Shown one piece after another: positions 44,541 to 48,183 of a DNA stretch of 48,183 nt. The notes beneath the pieces were generated by a model. That model was not told where the DNA came from and did no database searches. It saw only the letters and a program-made list of their open reading frames with translations. Source of the stretch: Nocardia salmonicida NBRC 13393. Its GTDB lineage: Bacteria > Actinomycetota > Actinomycetes > Mycobacteriales > Mycobacteriaceae. Each line of letters begins with the position of its first letter. Position 1 is the first letter of the stretch. A program made the position numbers and the translations under genes. The DNA is taken from contig NZ_BDBR01000062.1 of the NCBI RefSeq assembly GCF_001613085.1, positions 1 through 48,183 on the forward strand. The letters run 5' to 3'.

Positions 44541-45286
44541 CGGACCGACTCTACGCTCGGGGCCTGCGCGTTCGCCGGTGCGGTGGTGCGATCAATGTCA
44601 TGCGGCGAGACGGGAATTTCGCCGTCGAGCGCGGCAACAATCGCGGCGGCGACGAGAGGCTTGAGCTCGGCGACGGTGACTTCGCGGCCGAGTTCGCGGG
44701 TCAGGGTGGTGACGCCGGCGTCCTTGATGCCGCAGGGCACTATCGCCTGGAAGCCGTCGAGGGCGGAATTGCAGTTCAGGGAGATGCCGTGCAGGGCGAC
44801 GCCGCGCTGCACGCGCACCCCGATCGCGGCGATCTTGCGCTCGGCGAGCAGTTCGGTAGCGGGCAGCCACACGCCGGAGCGGCCGTCGATGCGGCCGCAG
44901 GTGATCCCCAGCCCGGTGACGACCTGGATCAGGGCCTCTTCCAGGCGCCGGACGTAGTGGACGACGTCGACGGGCTCGGCGAGGCGGATGATCGGGTAGC
45001 CGACCAGCTGGCCGGGTCCGTGCCAGGTGATCTTGCCGCCGCGGTCGACCTGCACCACCGGGCTGCCGTCGATCGGCAGATCCTCGGCCTCGGTGCGGCG
45101 GCCCGCGGTGTAGACCGACGGGTGCTCGAGCACGAACAGCCGATCGGCTCCTTCGCCTGCGGCGCGCTGATCGGCGGTCTGCCGTTGCAGCTCCCAGGCG
45201 GCGTGATAGTCGATGAGTCCGAGATCCTCGACCACGATCGGGGTCGAATCGAATCGAGCGGACGCGGTGGGGCGCGTGTCGTTCAC
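44537..45286 (-). CDS. lipB: Octanoyltransferase LipB
   Basis: A 249-residue LipB. Active-site lysine in ERKIAAIGVRVQRGV and cysteine in IVPCGIKDAGVTTL, plus HPSVYTAGRR and RGGKITWHGPGQLVGYPI. It moves octanoate from acyl carrier protein to lipoyl domains, the step before LipA. GTG 45286 is chosen; the longer frame upstream is Arg/Pro/His-rich shadow sequence. Coupled with lipA and in the same unit as sucB, whose product is its target. Confidence 0.96.
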   Translation of the reverse strand: MNDTRPTASARFDSTPIVVEDLGLIDYHAAWELQRQTADQRAAGEGADRLFVLEHPSVYTAGRRTEAEDLPIDGSPVVQVDRGGKITWHGPGQLVGYPIIRLAEPVDVVHYVRRLEEALIQVVTGLGITCGRIDGRSGVWLPATELLAERKIAAIGVRVQRGVALHGISLNCNSALDGFQAIVPCGIKDAGVTTLTRELGREVTVAELKPLVAAAIVAALDGEIPVSPHDIDRTTAPANAQAPSVESVR

Positions 45287-45330
45287 CGTTCTGACGTTAC
45301 GCCGGGGGACCGGGGAGGCCAAAGAGGGTG

Positions 45331-45846
45331 TCAGGGTTCGATCGGGAAGTTGCGCTGCATCAGGGTCAGGTCCATCCAGCGGCCGAATTTGTGGCCTACC
45401 TCGGGGAGTTCGCCGACGGTGTGGAAGCCGAAGCGTTCGTGCAGGACGATCGACGCGCTGTTGCTCGACTCGATCGCGGCGATCATGGCGTGGACGCGGC
45501 CGGAATCTGTTGCGCGCGCGATCAATTCGGTGAGCAGGGTGGTGGCTACACCGCGGCGCTGGAAGTGGTTGTCCACGTAGACGGAGTTCTCGACGGTGAA
45601 GCGGTAGCCGGATTTGGGGCGCCACTGGCCGTAGGAGGCGTAGCCGGCGACCTCGCCGTCGATCTCGGCGACGAGGATCGGCATGGCGGCGGCGGTGCGG
45701 GTGGCGAACCAGGTGAGGCGGTCGTCCAGGTCGACTTCGTCGGTGTCCCAGATCGCGGTCGACTCGGCGATGTTGGTGTTGTGGATGGCCAGCACGGCGG
45801 GGAGATCGGCCTTGTCGGCGTCGCGGATCAGCATCGAGGGGCTCAC
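45331..45846 (-). CDS. GNAT acetyltransferase, phosphinothricin-acetyltransferase-like
   Basis: A 171-residue GNAT protein: MLIRDADKADLPAVLAIHN, TENSVYVDNHFQRRGVATTL (acetyl-CoA loop) and IVLHERFGFHTVGELPEVG, which match the Pat/Bar-like branch acting on small amino-acid-like compounds such as phosphinothricin or methionine sulfone. GTG 45846 overlaps the previous stop (GTGA); ATG 45834 is an alternative. 44 nt separate it from lipB. Confidence 0.85.
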   Translation of the reverse strand: MSPSMLIRDADKADLPAVLAIHNTNIAESTAIWDTDEVDLDDRLTWFATRTAAAMPILVAEIDGEVAGYASYGQWRPKSGYRFTVENSVYVDNHFQRRGVATTLLTELIARATDSGRVHAMIAAIESSNSASIVLHERFGFHTVGELPEVGHKFGRWMDLTLMQRNFPIEP

Positions 45847-46736
45847 TGTCTGCCGACGGCGGCGGACAGGGCGGCGCCGAGGGTCGGGTGCTGGTAGGTG
45901 TACCCGGCCTCCTCCAGCACCGAGGGGATGGCGCGTGGGCCGTGCAGGATCGAGTCGGCCAGCTCGCCGACCAGGGCTTGCACGGCGAAACCGGGGACGA
46001 TGAACGGGGTCGGCCGGTGCAGTGCGCGGCCGAGGGCGCGGTTGAATTCCGCGTTGGTGACGGGGGCGGGGCCCGTGGCGTTGATCGGGCCGGAGATCTC
46101 GGGGTGGGTGAGCGCGAAGACGATGGCGCCGACCTCGTCGTCGAGGGAGATCCACGGGAAGTATTGGCGGCCGCTGCCGAGTCGTCCGCCCAGGCCGACG
46201 AAGTACAGCGGTTGCAGCTTGCTGAGCAGGCCGCCGTTGCGGGCGAGCACCACGGCGCTGCGGATCAGCACGGTGCGGACACCCGCTTCGGCCGCCGGTT
46301 CGGTGGCGGCTTCCCAGTCCCGGCACAGCACGGCCAGGAAATCCGTTCCGGCGGGTGATGTCTCGTCGACGACGGCGTCACCGGTCTCGCCGCCGTAGTA
46401 GTGCGCGCCGCTGGCGTTGATCAATGTCGGCACGCCGACGGCGGCGACCGCGGTGGCCAGCACATCGGTGGGGGTGATGCGGCTGTCCCGAAGCAACTGC
46501 TTGTAGGTGCCGTTCCAGCGGCGATCACCGATGCCAACACCGCACAGGTTCACGACCGCGTCGGCCCCGCGCAACGCCCGCTCGTCGAGCTGGGCGCGCG
46601 CGGGATCCCACGCGAATTCGTCCGGTGCGGCCGCAGTACGGCGCACCAAGCGGGAGACCTGGTGCCCGTCGCGGCGTAGTGCCGCGACGAGCGCCGTCCC
46701 GATCAGGCCGGAGGAACCGGCGATGACCACCTTCAT
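45843..46736 (-). CDS. TIGR01777-family NAD(P)-dependent epimerase
   Basis: A 297-residue extended-SDR protein beginning MKVVIAGSSGLIGTALVAAL with the Rossmann glycine motif; YYGGETGDAVVDE, FPWISLDDEVGAIVFAL and INATGPAPVTNAEF are hallmarks of the TIGR01777 (YfcH/SulA-like) family, whose substrate is unknown. Starts 12 nt after the sucB stop, so it is co-transcribed with sucB. Confidence 0.9.
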   Translation of the reverse strand: MKVVIAGSSGLIGTALVAALRRDGHQVSRLVRRTAAAPDEFAWDPARAQLDERALRGADAVVNLCGVGIGDRRWNGTYKQLLRDSRITPTDVLATAVAAVGVPTLINASGAHYYGGETGDAVVDETSPAGTDFLAVLCRDWEAATEPAAEAGVRTVLIRSAVVLARNGGLLSKLQPLYFVGLGGRLGSGRQYFPWISLDDEVGAIVFALTHPEISGPINATGPAPVTNAEFNRALGRALHRPTPFIVPGFAVQALVGELADSILHGPRAIPSVLEEAGYTYQHPTLGAALSAAVGRQ

Positions 46737-46748
46737 CGAATTCCTCGG

Positions 46749-48183
46749 CTACAGGCCGAGATCGGCCTCGAACGCCGAATCTTCCAAGCGGTGCTTGATG
46801 GTGGAGACGAACCGGCCCGCGTCGGCACCGTCGATGAGACGGTGATCGTAGGTGAGCGGCAGGTACACCATCGAGCGCACGCCGATGGACTCGCCACCGG
46901 CCTCGTCGGTCACCACTACCGGGCGCTTCACGATCGCGCCGGTGCCGAGCATGCCCGCCTGCGGCGGGAGCAGAATCGGGGTGTCGAAGAGCGCGCCCTC
47001 GCTACCGATATTGGTGATGGTGAAGGTGCCACCGGACAGCTCGTCGGGCTTGAGCCCACCGGTGCGCGCGCGGTTGGCGATGTCGGCGATCGCACGGGCC
47101 AGACCGGCCAGCGACAGGTCGCTGGCGTTGTGGATGACCGGCGAGAGCAGACCCTGCTCGGTGTCGACCGCGATCCCCAGGTGCACCGACGCGTGGTAGG
47201 TGATCTCCTTGGTGTCCTGGTTGTAGGACGCGTTCACGTTCGGGTGCACACCGAGCGCCTCGACGACGGCCTTCGCGAAGAACGGCAGGTACGTCAGGTT
47301 GACGCCCTCCCGTGCCTTGAACGAAGCCTTCGCGAGCTGACGCAGATGCGCGATCTTGGTGACGTCGGCCTCGTGGACCTGGGTCAGCTGCGCGGTGCTC
47401 TGCAGCGATTCGAGCGTCTTGGTCGCGGTGATCTGACGGATCCGGCTCGCCTTCTGCGTGGTGCCGACGAGGGCGGCCAGCTTCGGGGCGGCGGACTGCT
47501 TGGCCGGGGCCGCGGGTGCCGCGGGGGCAGCGGCCGGAGCCGGTGCCTCGGCGGGCGCCTTCTTGGCCTCGGCGGCGGCGAGTACATCCTGCTTGCGGAT
47601 GCGGCCGCCGACACCGGAACCGGTGATGCTCGACAGGTCGACGTTGTTCTCGTCGGCCAGCTTGCGGACCAGCGGCGTCACGTACGGGGTGCTGCCGTTG
47701 GCCGAAGCCGGGGCAGGAGCGGACGCGGGCTTGGCAGCCGGAGCGGGCTTGGGAGCCGGAGCGGGAGCCGGCTTCGGCGCGGGCGCCGCGGCGGCGGGCT
47801 CGGGAGCCGGTGCTGCCTTGGGCTCGGGAGCCGGTTCGGGCTCGGGAGCGGGAGCGGGAGCGGGCTCGGGGGCAGGAGCGGCGGCCGCGGGCTGACCACT
47901 ACCGATCACACCCAACTGACCACCCACATCGACGACGTCGTCCTCCTGCGCCGTGATCTCGAGCAGCGTGCCCGCGACCGGCGAAGGGATCTCGGTGTCG
48001 ACCTTGTCGGTGGACACCTCGAGCAGCGGCTCGTCGACGGCGACGGTGTCACCCACGGCCTTGAGCCAGCGGGTCACGGTGCCCTCGGTGACCGACTCGC
48101 CCAGTTCGGGCATCTTCACGGGCGTACCGGATCCGGCGGACGCGGCAGCCGGGGCCGGAGCCTCGGCGACGGGGGCCTGCGCG
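46749..48183 (-). CDS. sucB: 2-oxoglutarate dehydrogenase E2 (dihydrolipoamide succinyltransferase), partial
   Basis: The 5' end lies outside the window. Visible in order: an Ala/Pro linker at the edge, a lipoyl domain with the lipoylated Lys in STDKVDTE, a long Pro/Ala/Glu linker, a peripheral-subunit-binding domain (TPYVTPLVRKLADENNVDL ... GRIRKQDVLAA) and the catalytic acyltransferase with active-site DHRLIDGAD. The edge linker continues upstream of MKMPELGES, so at least one more lipoyl domain is expected outside, as in actinobacterial E2 proteins. It transfers succinyl groups in the TCA cycle. First gene here of the unit ending in lipB-lipA. Confidence 0.93.
   Translation of the reverse strand, partial: AQAPVAEAPAPAAASAGSGTPVKMPELGESVTEGTVTRWLKAVGDTVAVDEPLLEVSTDKVDTEIPSPVAGTLLEITAQEDDVVDVGGQLGVIGSGQPAAAAPAPEPAPAPAPEPEPAPEPKAAPAPEPAAAAPAPKPAPAPAPKPAPAAKPASAPAPASANGSTPYVTPLVRKLADENNVDLSSITGSGVGGRIRKQDVLAAAEAKKAPAEAPAPAAAPAAPAAPAKQSAAPKLAALVGTTQKASRIRQITATKTLESLQSTAQLTQVHEADVTKIAHLRQLAKASFKAREGVNLTYLPFFAKAVVEALGVHPNVNASYNQDTKEITYHASVHLGIAVDTEQGLLSPVIHNASDLSLAGLARAIADIANRARTGGLKPDELSGGTFTITNIGSEGALFDTPILLPPQAGMLGTGAIVKRPVVVTDEAGGESIGVRSMVYLPLTYDHRLIDGADAGRFVSTIKHRLEDSAFEADLGL

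Noticed and set aside
43581..45580. Very long Gly/Asp/Val-rich frames opposite lipA and lipB
   Set aside because: Antisense shadows of high-GC genes; lipA and lipB have complete catalytic motifs on the other strand.

Overview
The window is high-GC actinobacterial chromosome, most likely Nocardia or a close mycolic-acid relative. The genus is inferred from content: a WXG100/ESX secretion cluster, a KstR-type operator (TnnAACnnGTTnnA) before a short-chain dehydrogenase, an actinobacterial sucB-lipB-lipA cluster, DoxX and TerD proteins, and frequent GTG/TTG starts with ATGA/GTGA overlaps. No rRNA, tRNA, CRISPR array, integrase or complete insertion sequence was seen.

Left part (1-12.1 kb): a UvrD/Rep-like helicase, a frameshifted Pro/Thr-rich gene, a DoxX-type membrane protein, and a MoaD/ThiS-like protein paired with a BNR-repeat protein. 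Then a leftward ESX-type locus carries two tandem WXG100 proteins, a 582-residue protein with a lysozyme-like C-terminus and a single-pass membrane protein. Upstream of it lie a TerD-domain protein and a coiled-coil partner.

Accessory region (12.2-36.2 kb): a leftward trio (winged-helix protein, resolvase-N-like protein, macro-domain gene broken by one extra base). A rightward series follows: XRE/TPR regulator, GNAT, and a tightly overlapped operon of a signal-transduction-type ATPase, a class V aminotransferase and an APH-type kinase. Then comes a six-gene type 1 BREX anti-phage system (brxA-brxB-brxC-pglX-pglZ-brxL). It shows three signs of turnover: a dead excisionase-like DNA-binding gene just before brxA, a shrunken frameshifted DUF1016 nuclease remnant between pglX and pglZ, and a base-composition shift inside pglX. 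The BrxL ends in a domain resembling MIT-C/phospholipase-D-like modules instead of a visible Lon protease domain. Downstream are a decayed unknown gene, a GIY-YIG/DUF4357 nuclease and a stretch of weak coding potential.

Right part (36.3-48.2 kb): a TetR regulator divergent from a two-gene unit whose second product has about six tandem 43-residue repeats; three copies of a 15-bp inverted repeat lie between them. Next are a WGR-domain beta-propeller protein, a secreted ARB-07466-like protein with a good housekeeping promoter, a KstR-marked SDR and a small unknown gene. The window ends with the leftward unit sucB - TIGR01777 epimerase - GNAT - lipB - lipA - ppnP, which places lipoate synthesis and transfer beside the lipoylated E2 that needs them.

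Several broken genes differ from an intact frame by one base in a short C/G run (near 2350 and 12377), so a sequencing or assembly error remains possible there. The excisionase-like and DUF1016 remnants carry additional lesions and look truly dead.
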